From Algicoccus sp048820935 (lineage in GTDB: Bacteria; Pseudomonadota; Gammaproteobacteria; Burkholderiales; Burkholderiaceae_B): a stretch of DNA of 64,000 bases. Shown in pieces: positions 44,510-53,974 of the stretch. The stretch is from NCBI RefSeq assembly GCF_048820935.1, contig NZ_JBMERD010000007.1:110861-174860 (forward strand), read 5' to 3'. A program made the position numbers and the translations under genes. How positions within the stretch are numbered: the stretch's first letter is position 1; each line of letters begins with the position of its first letter. Under the pieces are notes generated by a model. It was given only the letters and a program-made list of their open reading frames with translations. It was not told where the DNA came from and searched no databases.

Positions 44510-45604
44510 TCACGCCGATGCGGTGGCGCTTACCTCCTGTTTGACAATACCCAAGGTGAGCTCGACCCAAGCAGACACGGGATGTTGTCGCAACGTATCG
44601 AAATCCACTTCGTCGGGGAGTTGTTGCCGCAAAACTTGCGCAAGCTCTGCTGCATCTGGCATATCGTTGGGGATCTGCCGCTGCAACGTTTCGCCAATGA
44701 CGTTTGCGGAAGGCACCTTCTGACCGAACATCTTGGAGACTACCTCTGCTACCCTGGCTTGGCGCACTTCCCGTGTGCCCTCGGTTGCCATGGTGGCGGA
44801 GGTACCAATACAGATCAGATCGAGATTCATGCGCTCCCGCACGCGACGCACAAGCATGGCCACATCGGCACCCTGACGGCCGCGGTAGGTATGTATTTCG
44901 TCGAGAACAAGAAACTGGAGCCCCCGAGAATGGCGGATAACGGCCTTGTCCCGTTCGTTCTGTCGGGTCATCAGGAGTTCCAGCATCATATAGTTTGTCA
45001 AAATGATATCTGGCGGATTCTGCATGATGCGGTCACGCTCATCCTGACCTTCCTGACCGGTGTAACGGGCATACGTGACCGGGCGGGCATCATCAGAGAA
45101 GTCAGAAAGGAATTTTTCCAGCTCTTCCTTCTGACTATTAGCCAAAGCGTTCATCGGATAAATGACGATTGCTCTGATGCGTGGCGTGGGATCGGAATGT
45201 TTTTCCCGGATGATCGCATCGATCATGGGAATGAAATACGAAAACGACTTTCCGGATCCAGTTCCAGTCGTCAGCACATAGGGCTCATGCCGCTGGCAGC
45301 AGTCAATTGCCTCACGCTGATGTTTGTATAGTGTTGCCGGTACGCCCGTGGAAGTAGCGCTCTTGCCGAAGCGAAAAATGGCAGCTGTCTTCGGATGCAG
45401 TATGCCCTCTGAAGCAAGGGAATCCACAGTGCCCATCGTGACGTAAGATGGATTAATCTGAATAAGTGGAGAGGGCCAGTAGCGGCCTGCATCGTATTCT
45501 GCATCTAGAAAAGCACGGATGTCATCAGCTTTGGGCTGAATGAAGGAGCGCGTAAAGTTTTGGTAGTCTCCGACTAACTTGTTCCTGAATTCAAAAACGT
45601 CCAT
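44510..45604 (-). pseudogene. N-terminal part of a large DEAD/DEAH helicase, cut by IS66
   Basis: The frame from ATG 45604 reads MDVFEFRNKLVGDYQNFTRS and then SWPSPLIQINPSY-like sequence (here YWPSPLIQINPSY). It continues with TTGTGSGKSFSYFIP (Walker A), YPMNALANSQ, ARYTGQE, PPDIILTNYMMLELLMTR, LVLDEIHTYRGRQGADVAML (DEIH box) and GTSATMA. Host sequence ends at 44534; the last seven codons lie in the IS66 end. Full-length relatives I recall are very large helicases with a C-terminal DUF1998, including the DruE group of Druantia defence, so about three quarters is missing. Which subfamily it belonged to is not certain. Confidence 0.83.
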
Positions 45605-45820
45605 TAGCCTTGGTGCCTCCCTGGCCATAAAGTTAATATCCCGTCGAGTAGAACAAAGGGGACTGTCTACCAAAAACTCTGTATCCACAGGTTACATCGA
45701 GTCTACCAAGGTTTTGCATGTCGAGGCGCCCCAAGGCGAGTCCGTCGCTGAAGCCTTGCGTTTCTGGCGATTCACTGGACGGGGCAGCTTCTGTATTGGC
45801 AAAAAGGTCATCAACATGAG

Positions 45821-45964
45821 CACTGCCGCCTGACCCATCGCACCGGCTTTGCGGTCAATCTCGCGAGCAACCCGCCCCACAATGGTGCGTTGGTGCTTGA
45901 TGGCGCGGCGCATAAGCTTGAACTGGCGCGCGTGGGCATAACGTCCGGCCTTGGACGCAAAGTA
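45821..45964 (-). pseudogene. Fragment of an IS5-like transposase
   Basis: About 48 codons (YFASKAGRYAHARQFKLMRR, AIKHQRTIVGRVAREIDRKA) match the region of IS5-family transposases that reads KARRYAHAKQFKR..LRTxLGRxxRDIxRK. Neither start nor DDE motifs remain. The fragment continues poorly to a stop at 45692. It lies between the truncated helicase and gyrB. Confidence 0.55.
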
Positions 45965-46151
45965 ATAATGAGCCACGGGAGGTGGACAAAAACTTGGACT
46001 GGCGCGGACTTGAAGATTCTTTGCCAGCCTCACACTGCGGCTCATTCAAAAGCCTCCAGACTGACTCCGCCCCTCGAACCAGAAACCTCCGAAAATTACT
46101 CTCCCATTCTTTCAGTTTCGATCCTGCTTCCACACCCATTAACGTAAGCTA

Positions 46152-46192
46152 TCAAAAAACGGGCGCCATAAGTTTCTCAACTTATGGCGCCC
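46152..46192 (-). terminator. Intrinsic terminator of gyrB
   Basis: A perfect 12-bp stem (46161-46172 GGGCGCCATAAG with 46181-46192) and an 8-base loop. On the minus strand it is followed by GTTTTTTGAT, so it should stop transcripts leaving gyrB. The stem includes the CATAAG repeat unit. Confidence 0.8.
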
Positions 46193-46210
46193 AGATTCTC
46201 ACCTTATGAG
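46173..46210. repeat. CATAAGnTGAGAA-type repeats, right edge of accessory block
   Basis: Read on the minus strand from 46210 inward: CTCATAAGGTGAGAATC (46210-46194), then CCATAAGTTGAGAAAC (46187-46172). These match, in inverted orientation, the units at 37028-37045 and 37105-37122, with at most a few mismatches. Confidence 0.6.
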
Positions 46211-46226
46211 TGTTTCTACAGCGATT

Positions 46227-48680
46227 TTAGATGTCGATGTTCGAGGCCTGTAGGGCGTTCGTTTCAATAAAAGCTCTTCTGGGTTCTACATCGTCACCCA
46301 TCAAGGTTGTAAAGATTTCATCAGCCGCAATGGCATCTTCAATCTGAACGCGCCAGAGACGACGAACTTCAGGGTTCATGGTGGTATCCCACAGCTGATC
46401 CGGGTTCATCTCACCCAGACCTTTGTAGCGCTGTTTAGAGACGCCACGTTCTGCTTCTGTATGCAACCATGCCATCGCTTCATCAAAGCTTTCGACTGCT
46501 TTCTCTTTGCGTTTATCACCAACACCCCGGAAAACAATCGCGCCCTTGCCAATCAGGCCTTTAAACGTCAATGCGGCGTTTTCAAGCACTTTGTAATCCG
46601 CACCCTGCATGAACTCAGGTGTGACAAAAGACTGTTTGATATTGCCGTGGTGCATACGCTCCACCACCAGACGCCAGCCTTCTGACACTGCGTCATATTC
46701 AGCACGAGCAGTCAATACATCAGGATCGCTTTCATCGTGCAAGGCAGCTTGTAGGTTGACTGCACTTTGTTGGGCTGTCGATTCATTGGTCAAATCAAGT
46801 TCAACACCTTCCATCATGGCCCACAAAACCGATGCATCCATGAATCGGCTTAAGCGTCCAATGACTGTCTCAGCCAGCACATACTGACGTGTCAGTTCTT
46901 CAAAGGTTTCGCCCACAAGCTCTTCCTGACCCTCAGCCGGCAAAATGCCTGCATCTTTAACAGCCAGTTGCAGCATGAACTGCATTTCTTCAGCTTCATC
47001 CTTCAGATAGCGCTCATCGCGACCTGCCTTCACACGATACAGCGGGGGCTGGGCGATATAGATATGTCCACGCTCGACCAGTTCTGGCATCTGACGGTAG
47101 AACAATGTCAGCAAGAGGGTACGAATATGTGCACCATCCACGTCCGCGTCAGTCATGATGATGATGCGGTGATAACGCAGTCGTGAAATATCAAAGTCCG
47201 TTCCAATGCTGGTTCCAAGCGCTTGAATCAATGTAGCAATCTGCTCACTGGCAATCAAGCGATCAAAACGCGCTTTTTCAACGTTCAGTACCTTGCCGCG
47301 CAATGGGAGAATGGCCTGGAACTTACGATCACGTCCTTGTTTTGCGGAACCACCAGCCGAGTCACCCTCAACAATATAAATTTCACATAGTGCTGGATCT
47401 TTTTCTTGGCAATCCGCCAGTTTTCCAGGCAAACCTGCACCTTCCAGAACGCTTTTACGACGTGTCATTTCACGTGCACGTCTGGCGGCCTCACGAGCTC
47501 TAGCTGCTTCCACAACCTTGGCGCAAACCGCACGTGCATCGGCTGGGTTTTCTAAAAGCCAAGTTTCTAAAGTTCTGGAAACAGCTTCTTCAACAGCAGG
47601 TCGAACTTCACTCGAAACCAGCTTATCTTTGGTTTGACTACTAAACTTAGGCTCAGGAACCTTAACGGACAACACGCAAGAAAGACCTTCGCGCATGTCA
47701 TCACCCGACGTATCCACCTTGGCTCTTTTTGCCAAATCGTGATCATTAATGTATTTATTGATCACGCGGGTCATGGCTGCACGCAAGCCAGTTAAGTGTG
47801 ACCCACCGTCTCTTTGTGGAATGTTATTTGTAAAGCAAAGAACCTGCTCACCATAACTATCATTCCACTGCATGGCGACTTCAACACCCACCAGTGTGCC
47901 CCCCGCCTCAGACTCTGTGGAGACGTTAAAGACATCAGGATGCAAAACTGTTTTGTTGCGGTTGATGTATTGAACAAATCCTTTCACACCACCAGAAAAC
48001 GCAAAATCCTCTTCCTTACCCTGTCTTTCATCTACCAACTTAATGTTGACGCCATTATTCAAGAACGACAGCTCACGCAATCGTTTTGAAAGAATTTCGT
48101 AGTGGTAATCAATGTTGTTAAAAATCTGATCATCGGCCAGAAACCGGACTTCTGTACCCTGACGATCTGTCTCGCCCGTGACCTTCAACGGCTCAACGCG
48201 TTCACCACGGCGAAACTCAAGCTCATGAACTTTGCCCTGACGGCGAATTTTCAAACGCAACCAAGAAGACAAGGCGTTAACGCAAGAAACCCCCACACCG
48301 TGCAAGCCGCCAGACACTTTATAAGAGTTTTGGTCAAACTTACCGCCAGCGTGCAGCTCTGTCATCACGATTTCAGCGGCGCTGCGCTGAAACTCATCAT
48401 CCTTATGAATGTCCGTCGGAATACCACGGCCATTATCTGTCACGGAAATAGAATTATCTGCATGGATGGTCACGACAATTTCATCGCAATGACCTGCCAA
48501 AGCTTCGTCAATTGCGTTATCGACCACCTCAAAAACCATGTGGTGAAGACCCGTGCCATCGGACGTATCGCCAATATACATCCCGGGTCTTTTTCGAACG
48601 GCCTCAAGTCCTTTGAGGACTTTGATAGATTCGGCACCGTAATCGGGTTGGCTCATTTGTGTGTTTTCAGTTTCTGACAT
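46227..48680 (-). CDS. gyrB: DNA gyrase subunit B
   Basis: ATPase subunit of gyrase (817 residues). GHKL ATPase motifs (EVVDNAIDEALAGHCD, DNGRGIP, GGLHGVGVSCVNALS), the transducer with QTKDKL, the TOPRIM start EGDSAGGSAKQGRDR, PLRGKVLNVEKA, DADVDGAHIRTLLLT, and the long Gram-negative insert before the end motif QRYKGLGEMNPDQLW. It is 5 nt after dnaN on the same strand. Confidence 0.97.
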   Translation of the reverse strand: MSETENTQMSQPDYGAESIKVLKGLEAVRKRPGMYIGDTSDGTGLHHMVFEVVDNAIDEALAGHCDEIVVTIHADNSISVTDNGRGIPTDIHKDDEFQRSAAEIVMTELHAGGKFDQNSYKVSGGLHGVGVSCVNALSSWLRLKIRRQGKVHELEFRRGERVEPLKVTGETDRQGTEVRFLADDQIFNNIDYHYEILSKRLRELSFLNNGVNIKLVDERQGKEEDFAFSGGVKGFVQYINRNKTVLHPDVFNVSTESEAGGTLVGVEVAMQWNDSYGEQVLCFTNNIPQRDGGSHLTGLRAAMTRVINKYINDHDLAKRAKVDTSGDDMREGLSCVLSVKVPEPKFSSQTKDKLVSSEVRPAVEEAVSRTLETWLLENPADARAVCAKVVEAARAREAARRAREMTRRKSVLEGAGLPGKLADCQEKDPALCEIYIVEGDSAGGSAKQGRDRKFQAILPLRGKVLNVEKARFDRLIASEQIATLIQALGTSIGTDFDISRLRYHRIIIMTDADVDGAHIRTLLLTLFYRQMPELVERGHIYIAQPPLYRVKAGRDERYLKDEAEEMQFMLQLAVKDAGILPAEGQEELVGETFEELTRQYVLAETVIGRLSRFMDASVLWAMMEGVELDLTNESTAQQSAVNLQAALHDESDPDVLTARAEYDAVSEGWRLVVERMHHGNIKQSFVTPEFMQGADYKVLENAALTFKGLIGKGAIVFRGVGDKRKEKAVESFDEAMAWLHTEAERGVSKQRYKGLGEMNPDQLWDTTMNPEVRRLWRVQIEDAIAADEIFTTLMGDDVEPRRAFIETNALQASNIDI

Positions 48681-48685
48681 ATTGA

Positions 48686-49843
48686 CTAGATCCGCATTGG
48701 CATAACGATGTACTGAAAGGAATCTTCACCAGGTACACCGAGGAGAAGGGGGGTGTTCATCTGAGGGCTGACCGACCAACGAACTGTGTGAGACTTCGCG
48801 TTTTGTAGGAATTCCTGGAGATAGGTCACGTTCAAACCTAAGTCGACCAGTTCATGTGCATAGTCAACTTCGAGCTCTTCTTGTGCATTTTCTTGCTCAG
48901 AGTTAAAGGTAGACACACTCATTTGATTGTTTTGAATTTGAATCTTTGCACTACGCAATTTTTCATGGGCATTCACGATCGCCACACGCACCAGACTGGC
49001 GAGCAGACGCTCTCGATCCATTTCAAAGTGGTGCTCGTGCTGAACATCAATGACACGTTTATATTCTGGGAATTTGCCTTCGACCAGTTTAGAAATCAGC
49101 TCAACCGAACCAAACAAGAAACGAATCTGACCCAGACCTATCTGCACACGAATGATTTCATCGGAATCTGGCAGCATGCGCTGTAACTCCAGAATCGTTT
49201 TTCTGGGCAAGATGATTTCTGCGGGTGCAGGTCCTGCATTTAACTCACCTAGCGTTTCAGTTTGAACCACTTCAACGGGTGTAACTTCTGTAGCGTGGTG
49301 AGCCAGACGGTGTGCGTCTGTGGCGACAACATGCAACACATTGCCTTCCAATGCCAGCAAAGTACCATTCAAATAGTAACGAATGTCCTGATGTGCCATC
49401 GCATAGTGCGTCATGTTAATCAGATGCTTTAAGCGATTCGATGGAACCGTAAACTCGTGAACAACGTCTTGCAGCTCTTTGAGTTTCGGAAATGCTTCAG
49501 CTTCCACAGTCTGCAAGACAAAACGGCTTCGTCCACTTTGAATATTCAAGCGGGATCCATCGAGCACAAAATTAACCGCACCGCTGCTGGGCAACGCTCT
49601 CAGAATGTCTAGTAGTTTACGAATATTGACGGTCACCGATGCTTCGATCGGTTCTGCGTTGTCAATTTGTGTTTCAGACTGAATCTGGACTTCCAGATCA
49701 GTCGTTGTAAACGTCACGTTCGAGCCATTTCGACTAATCAACACGTTTGCAAGAATCGGCATAGTGTGACGTCTTTCGACAATACCTGATCCCATTAACA
49801 ACGGTTTAAGAAGATCGTCTCTCTCAGCTGTTAATAATTGCAT
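48686..49843 (-). CDS. dnaN: DNA polymerase III sliding clamp (beta)
   Basis: The ring-shaped processivity clamp: three similar domains over 385 residues, slightly longer than the E. coli clamp. Typical parts: RRHTMPILANVLI, FTTTDLEVQI, LPSSGAVNF and the C-terminal MPMRI, which ends the protein-binding pocket. It starts 4 nt after the dnaA stop; dnaA-dnaN-gyrB form one operon. Confidence 0.97.
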   Translation of the reverse strand: MQLLTAERDDLLKPLLMGSGIVERRHTMPILANVLISRNGSNVTFTTTDLEVQIQSETQIDNAEPIEASVTVNIRKLLDILRALPSSGAVNFVLDGSRLNIQSGRSRFVLQTVEAEAFPKLKELQDVVHEFTVPSNRLKHLINMTHYAMAHQDIRYYLNGTLLALEGNVLHVVATDAHRLAHHATEVTPVEVVQTETLGELNAGPAPAEIILPRKTILELQRMLPDSDEIIRVQIGLGQIRFLFGSVELISKLVEGKFPEYKRVIDVQHEHHFEMDRERLLASLVRVAIVNAHEKLRSAKIQIQNNQMSVSTFNSEQENAQEELEVDYAHELVDLGLNVTYLQEFLQNAKSHTVRWSVSPQMNTPLLLGVPGEDSFQYIVMPMRI

Positions 49844-49847
49844 TCAA

Positions 49848-51242
49848 TTATCCTTTCAATGTTTGTTCAAGAACGTGCAACTCATGATTCAACTCTGTTT
49901 GCTTAAGTCGCAAGTCCGAAATTTTTTTTACTGCATGCAAGACCGTTGTGTGATCCCGTCCTCCAAATAAATCACCAATTTCTGGCAAACTCTTCTGAGT
50001 CAGTTCCTTGGCCAGATACATCGCAATTTGTCTTGGAACGGCAATATTGGCAGGGCGCCGTTTGGAATACATATCCGCCACTTTGATCTTGTAAAAATCT
50101 GCAACTGTTTTTTGAATGTTTTCAACGGTAATTTGTCCGTTAAAAACAGACAGCAAATCCTTAAGCGCCTCACGACAGAGCTCAACAGTCAGCGCATTGC
50201 TGCCATGAAAGCGGCTATAAGCCAGGACTTTATGCAAAGCACCTTCGAGCTCCCGCACGTTACTGCGCAAGTTTTTAGCAATAAAAAATGCCACTTCTTC
50301 CGGCATTTCAACGCCTTCAACTTCTGCCTTTCTCAATAGAATTGCAACCCGCATTTCCAACTCAGGCGGCTCAATGGCAACCGTCAAACCTGAATCAAAA
50401 CGCGACTTCAAACGCTCATCAATTCCAGCTAACTCTCTTGGATAGGTATCACTGGTAATGATGATCTGCTTATGTTGCGCAACCATCGCTTCAAACGCAT
50501 AGAAAAACTCTTCTTGAGTGCGGTTTTTACCGGAAAAAAACTGAATATCATCAATCAGCAAAAGGTCTAGCGAATGATAGTAACGCTTAAAGTCTTCAAA
50601 AGCCTTTCTCTGGTAGGCCTTCACAACGTCTGAAACATACTGTTCTGCATGTACATATCGAACACGGACATCAGCACGTGTTTGAACCAGATAATTCCCA
50701 ATCGCATGGATCAAGTGAGTCTTGCCCAGTCCAACACCACCGTACAGAAATAACGGGTTGTAAGAGCGACCTGGGTTTTCTGAAACCTGAAGTGCAGCTG
50801 CTCGAGCGAGCTGGTTGGCTTTACCTGTCACCAACGTCTCAAAGGTCAGGTTGGCATTCAGACGTGAAGGGTCAAGCGCAGGACGCTCTGGCACAACGGG
50901 TTTGGCTGGTGATTCTGTTTTTTCGACTCGGGTTGTTTCGGCTGCTTGAATTTTCGCGGCCAAAGGGGTACGCCGGTCGATCGGTCTGACATTGTTTTGA
51001 GTCGCGAGTTCCAACACAATCGTGATCGGCTGGCCGTAAAAATCAACGGCCATCTCTTCAATACGTCCTGTAAAATTCTTTTTAATCCACTCAAGCTTGA
51101 AGCGATTTGGCACAGCAAAGCGCGCAGTTAACTCTGACTGATCAAATTCAACAGGCGTCAACGACTTGATCCACGCGTTCATCTGTTGAGGGGGGAGTTC
51201 CTGCGCAAACAAATCCAGACAGGATTGCCAAAATTCTTCCAT
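49848..51242 (-). CDS. dnaA: Chromosomal replication initiator DnaA
   Basis: 464 residues. Domain I (FWQSCLDLFAQELPPQQMNAW), a short linker (about 85-130), the AAA+ domain with Walker A GGVGLGKTHL, Walker B LLIDDIQFF and the sensor region DERLKSRF, and domain IV with the DnaA signature GGRDHTTVLHAVKKI, which binds TTATCCACA boxes. One such box lies 46 nt upstream of the start (51288-51296), suggesting autoregulation. Confidence 0.98.
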   Translation of the reverse strand: MEEFWQSCLDLFAQELPPQQMNAWIKSLTPVEFDQSELTARFAVPNRFKLEWIKKNFTGRIEEMAVDFYGQPITIVLELATQNNVRPIDRRTPLAAKIQAAETTRVEKTESPAKPVVPERPALDPSRLNANLTFETLVTGKANQLARAAALQVSENPGRSYNPLFLYGGVGLGKTHLIHAIGNYLVQTRADVRVRYVHAEQYVSDVVKAYQRKAFEDFKRYYHSLDLLLIDDIQFFSGKNRTQEEFFYAFEAMVAQHKQIIITSDTYPRELAGIDERLKSRFDSGLTVAIEPPELEMRVAILLRKAEVEGVEMPEEVAFFIAKNLRSNVRELEGALHKVLAYSRFHGSNALTVELCREALKDLLSVFNGQITVENIQKTVADFYKIKVADMYSKRRPANIAVPRQIAMYLAKELTQKSLPEIGDLFGGRDHTTVLHAVKKISDLRLKQTELNHELHVLEQTLKG

Positions 51243-51287
51243 TACTTTTGCCCGATTAAACCTCGATTTTACCCTGTTGGAGAAAAG

Positions 51288-51296
51288 TTATCCACA
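51288..51296 (+). promoter_or_regulatory. DnaA box upstream of dnaA
   Basis: TTATCCACA, perfect 9-mer, in the divergent gap between dnaA and rpmH. It is the only perfect box in this gap, so it fits autoregulation of dnaA better than an origin. Confidence 0.8.
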
Positions 51297-51351
51297 GCCC
51301 ACCAGCTTAAGCGAACTTTCGATGGGGTGTTTTCATAGTACTGTGTATTAG

Positions 51352-51380
51352 TTGACTATCTAATGGGAATGTGTTGAAAT
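51352..51380 (+). promoter_or_regulatory. Putative promoter of rpmH
   Basis: TTGACT (51352-51357) and TGAAAT (51375-51380) with a 17-nt spacer, 46 nt before the rpmH start. The -35 is good, the -10 moderate. Confidence 0.5.
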
Positions 51381-51425
51381 GTCGGGCTTTCCCATGATCG
51401 GGAATTATTTTTTTCGAGTAATGTC

Positions 51426-51560
51426 ATGAAAAGAACATTTCAACCATCAGTTACACGCCGTAAGCGTACCCACGGATTTCTGGTCCGCATGAAAACACGC
51501 GGTGGCCGTGCTGTCATCAGAGCCCGTCGCGCCAAAGGTCGTAAGCGTCTGGCAGTTTAA
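51426..51560 (+). CDS. rpmH: 50S ribosomal protein L34
   Basis: 44 residues, highly basic: MKRTFQPSVTRRKRTHGFLV through RARRAKGRKRLAV. Standard length and sequence for L34. First gene of the rpmH-rnpA-yidD-yidC-mnmE run, divergent from dnaA. Confidence 0.98.
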   Translation: MKRTFQPSVTRRKRTHGFLVRMKTRGGRAVIRARRAKGRKRLAV

Positions 51561-51642
51561 AGACTCGGGGGCTGTCAATCAATTTGTCTAACCAGGCAAA
51601 CCAGACAGTCTATCGACGTTGAATAGCAATAAAGATCGCGTC

Positions 51643-52026
51643 ATGCAAGATTTCCCGCGTGCCGCAAGAATGTTGTGTCCGGAAGAGTTTGGCGCATCAT
51701 TAAAAACCAGACCTAAAGCAAAAGGGTTGATCCTGATTCTGAATCAAAAGCTGATTTCTGAAACAGATCCATCCCAAGGCACTCTTGCGCCTATCGCAAA
51801 GCTTGGTCTTATCATTCCAAAGCGTTTACTAAAAAAAGCGGTTAGTCGTAATGCGGCCAAACGCGTTATCCGCGAATGCTTTCGTCATCACCGACATGAC
51901 CTTGCTCCTGGTTTTTACGTCTTTCGGTTATACAAAAAACCACAAGAACAGTCACTCACTCTCCTTAAGGAAAGTGTCAGACAGGACTGTGAAAAACTCA
52001 TCAGACATGTGCTGAGGTCGTCTTGA
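51643..52026 (+). CDS. rnpA: Ribonuclease P protein component
   Basis: 127 residues. The protein cofactor of RNase P; the RNR signature is degenerate but clear in LLKKAVSRNAAKRVIRECFR, with basic RHHRHD following. ATG 51643 (MQDFPRAARML) is preferred; a TTG at 51619 would add eight residues. Ribosome sites are weak for both. Its stop overlaps the yidD start. Confidence 0.93.
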   Translation: MQDFPRAARMLCPEEFGASLKTRPKAKGLILILNQKLISETDPSQGTLAPIAKLGLIIPKRLLKKAVSRNAAKRVIRECFRHHRHDLAPGFYVFRLYKKPQEQSLTLLKESVRQDCEKLIRHVLRSS

Positions 52027-52253
52027 ACTGGCTTCTTATCAAATTGATCCGTGTCTATCAGTTTTTCTTAAGTCCATGGATCGGTTCACAATGTCGTTTT
52101 ACCCCCTCCTGTTCAAACTATGCCATTGAAGCATTAAAGAAGCACGGCACTTTGAAGGGGAGTTGGTTGATGATCAAACGCATTTTCCGATGTAATCCAT
52201 GGCATGAAGGCGGACATGATCCAGTCCCTGATCACGAACATCACGATCATTAG
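52023..52253 (+). CDS. yidD: Membrane protein insertion efficiency factor YidD
   Basis: 76 residues. The family core is intact: LIRVYQFFLSPWIGSQCRFT, PSCSNYAIEALKKHG and KRIFRCNPWHEGGHDPVP, with conserved cysteines. The end is His-rich. TTG start overlaps the rnpA stop (TTGA), indicating coupling. Confidence 0.95.
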   Translation: MNWLLIKLIRVYQFFLSPWIGSQCRFTPSCSNYAIEALKKHGTLKGSWLMIKRIFRCNPWHEGGHDPVPDHEHHDH

Positions 52254-52312
52254 CGCTCATTAAGGCTACACTGGCATGTTTTCATGAATTTCTCACAGGC
52301 AGCAGATCTAGA

Positions 52313-53974
52313 ATGGACATTCGTCGCACAATATTACTGGTGATCTTTGCTTTCTCGTTGTTCATGCTGTGGAACAACTGGCAAGTGCATCAAGGTGGTA
52401 CACCTCTTATTGGAGTGGAACCCCAGCAAGCTTCGCAATCACAAACTACTGACAAAAGCCAACCTGGTGTGCCTAATGCCGCACAAGCCAATGGACAACC
52501 TGCAGTAGCGCCCATCCCTGCCCAAGCAACCCAATCTGAAATTGTGACCATCACTACTGATGTATTGCGCATGGAATTCGATTTAATTGGGGCACAACTG
52601 GTCAAGGCAGAGCTTCTGAAGTTCCCTGAAACAAATAATCGCGCTGTTCCATTTGTCCTGCTCGACAACAATGACGAGCACACCTATATCGTGCAAACAG
52701 GGATTGTGGGTGCGCCTGATGGACAAAACTATCCTACTCATCTGATTCCATTCCGCTTACTTGAAGGTCCCACTTCCATGCAAGGGGATACGCTCACAGT
52801 TCGTTTTGAGGCAGAATCAGACGGTGTTCGTGTCACCAAAAGCTTCACTTTCAAGAAGGGATCTTATGCAATTGATGTCGATCACCAGATTGAAAACCTA
52901 ACTGATAACCCTGTCACGCCGTCACTCTATCTGCAAATCACACGTGACGACAGCACTCCAGAAACAACATCCGGTTTCTACAGCACCTTTACCGGTGCGG
53001 CTGTCTATTCTGAAGAAGATAAGTTTCAGAAAGTCGACTTTTCTGACATTGCTAAAAAGAAAGCGGATTACATCAAAGAAACCAACAATGGTTGGTTTGC
53101 AATGATTCAGCACTACTTTGTGACCGCATGGGTACCCCGTCAAGGCACAGAACGTAGCTACGACATGGCCAATATTGGAAATTCTGATCTCTTTGCCATT
53201 CGTAGTATTGAGTCTGTCGGTTCCATTGCTCCTCAACAATCTCAGACCGTTCCTGCCAAACTATGGGTGGGTCCCCAGGATCAGGATCAACTTAACGAGC
53301 TTGCCCCCGAACTGGGCTTGGTTGTTGACTATGGCTGGCTCACCATTATTGCCAGACCACTTTTTGTGCTGATGACCTGGATTCATTCCCTTTTGGGGAA
53401 CTGGGGTTGGACTATTGTGGCCCTTACCGTTCTCATCAAGATCGTGTTCTATCCCTTGTCTTCAGCCAGTTATCGTTCTATGGCGAAGATGAAGCAGGTC
53501 GCTCCTCGTTTGCAAGCACTCAAAGAGCAATATGGCGATGATCGTCAAAAGATGAACGCAGCGATGATGGAAATGTATCGGACAGAGAAAATCAACCCGC
53601 TGGGTGGATGTCTGCCAATGCTGATTCAGATTCCGGTCTTTATTTCGCTTTATTGGGTGCTTCTGGCTAGCGTGGAAATGCGTGGTGCGCCTTGGGTGCT
53701 TTGGGTTGATGACTTGTCCGTCAGAGATCCGCTGTTCATCTTGCCTGCCGTCATGATGGCCACCATGTTCTTGCAAATTAAACTCAACCCAACGCCACCA
53801 GATCCAACACAGGCAAAAGTCATGATGATCATGCCACTCGTGTTTGGTGGAATGATGTTCTTCTTCCCTGCCGGTCTGGTTTTGTACTGGTGCGTTAACA
53901 ACATTCTCTCGATTGCACAACAGTGGCTTATCACCAAACGAATGAAGGATCTCAGTCAGCAAGCGAAACGCTAA
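52313..53974 (+). CDS. yidC: Membrane protein insertase YidC
   Basis: 553 residues. An N-terminal signal-anchor helix (RRTILLVIFAFSLFMLWNNW), a large periplasmic beta domain (about 60-340), then the conserved insertase core of about five helices beginning at WLTIIARPLFVLMTWIHSLL, with YKSMAKM-like YRSMAKMKQVAPRLQALKEQ, GGCLPMLIQIPVFISLYWVL and a FPAGLVLYWCVNN end. It inserts inner-membrane proteins with or without Sec. Confidence 0.97.
   Translation: MDIRRTILLVIFAFSLFMLWNNWQVHQGGTPLIGVEPQQASQSQTTDKSQPGVPNAAQANGQPAVAPIPAQATQSEIVTITTDVLRMEFDLIGAQLVKAELLKFPETNNRAVPFVLLDNNDEHTYIVQTGIVGAPDGQNYPTHLIPFRLLEGPTSMQGDTLTVRFEAESDGVRVTKSFTFKKGSYAIDVDHQIENLTDNPVTPSLYLQITRDDSTPETTSGFYSTFTGAAVYSEEDKFQKVDFSDIAKKKADYIKETNNGWFAMIQHYFVTAWVPRQGTERSYDMANIGNSDLFAIRSIESVGSIAPQQSQTVPAKLWVGPQDQDQLNELAPELGLVVDYGWLTIIARPLFVLMTWIHSLLGNWGWTIVALTVLIKIVFYPLSSASYRSMAKMKQVAPRLQALKEQYGDDRQKMNAAMMEMYRTEKINPLGGCLPMLIQIPVFISLYWVLLASVEMRGAPWVLWVDDLSVRDPLFILPAVMMATMFLQIKLNPTPPDPTQAKVMMIMPLVFGGMMFFFPAGLVLYWCVNNILSIAQQWLITKRMKDLSQQAKR

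Larger units (their letters stand above)
42018..44533 (+). mobile_element. IS66-family insertion sequence, apparently complete
   Basis: 2516 bp with tnpA, tnpB and tnpC. The ends are imperfect inverted repeats starting GTAAGCG: left GTAAGCGGTACGAGATCGGC (42018 on), right, read inward, GTAAGCGCCACCGCATCGGC (44533 down), both followed by GTGATG. The 8-bp flanks (AATGCAAC and CTCCTGTT) do not match, so a deletion or recombination next to one end is likely. The right end interrupts a helicase gene. Confidence 0.92.

Noticed and set aside
44504..45331. Long plus-strand ORF (275 codons) opposite the truncated helicase
   Set aside because: It is the mirror of a clear helicase frame with Walker A, DEIH and SAT motifs on the minus strand; no motif of its own.
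36369..46210. A complete defence system (for example Druantia) in the accessory block
   Set aside because: Only the N-terminal part of one large helicase is present and no other recognised subunit; the toxin genes are broken.
51243..51425. dnaA-rpmH gap as the main origin
   Set aside because: Only one perfect DnaA box and no trio or long AT-rich run, compared with many boxes after mnmE.
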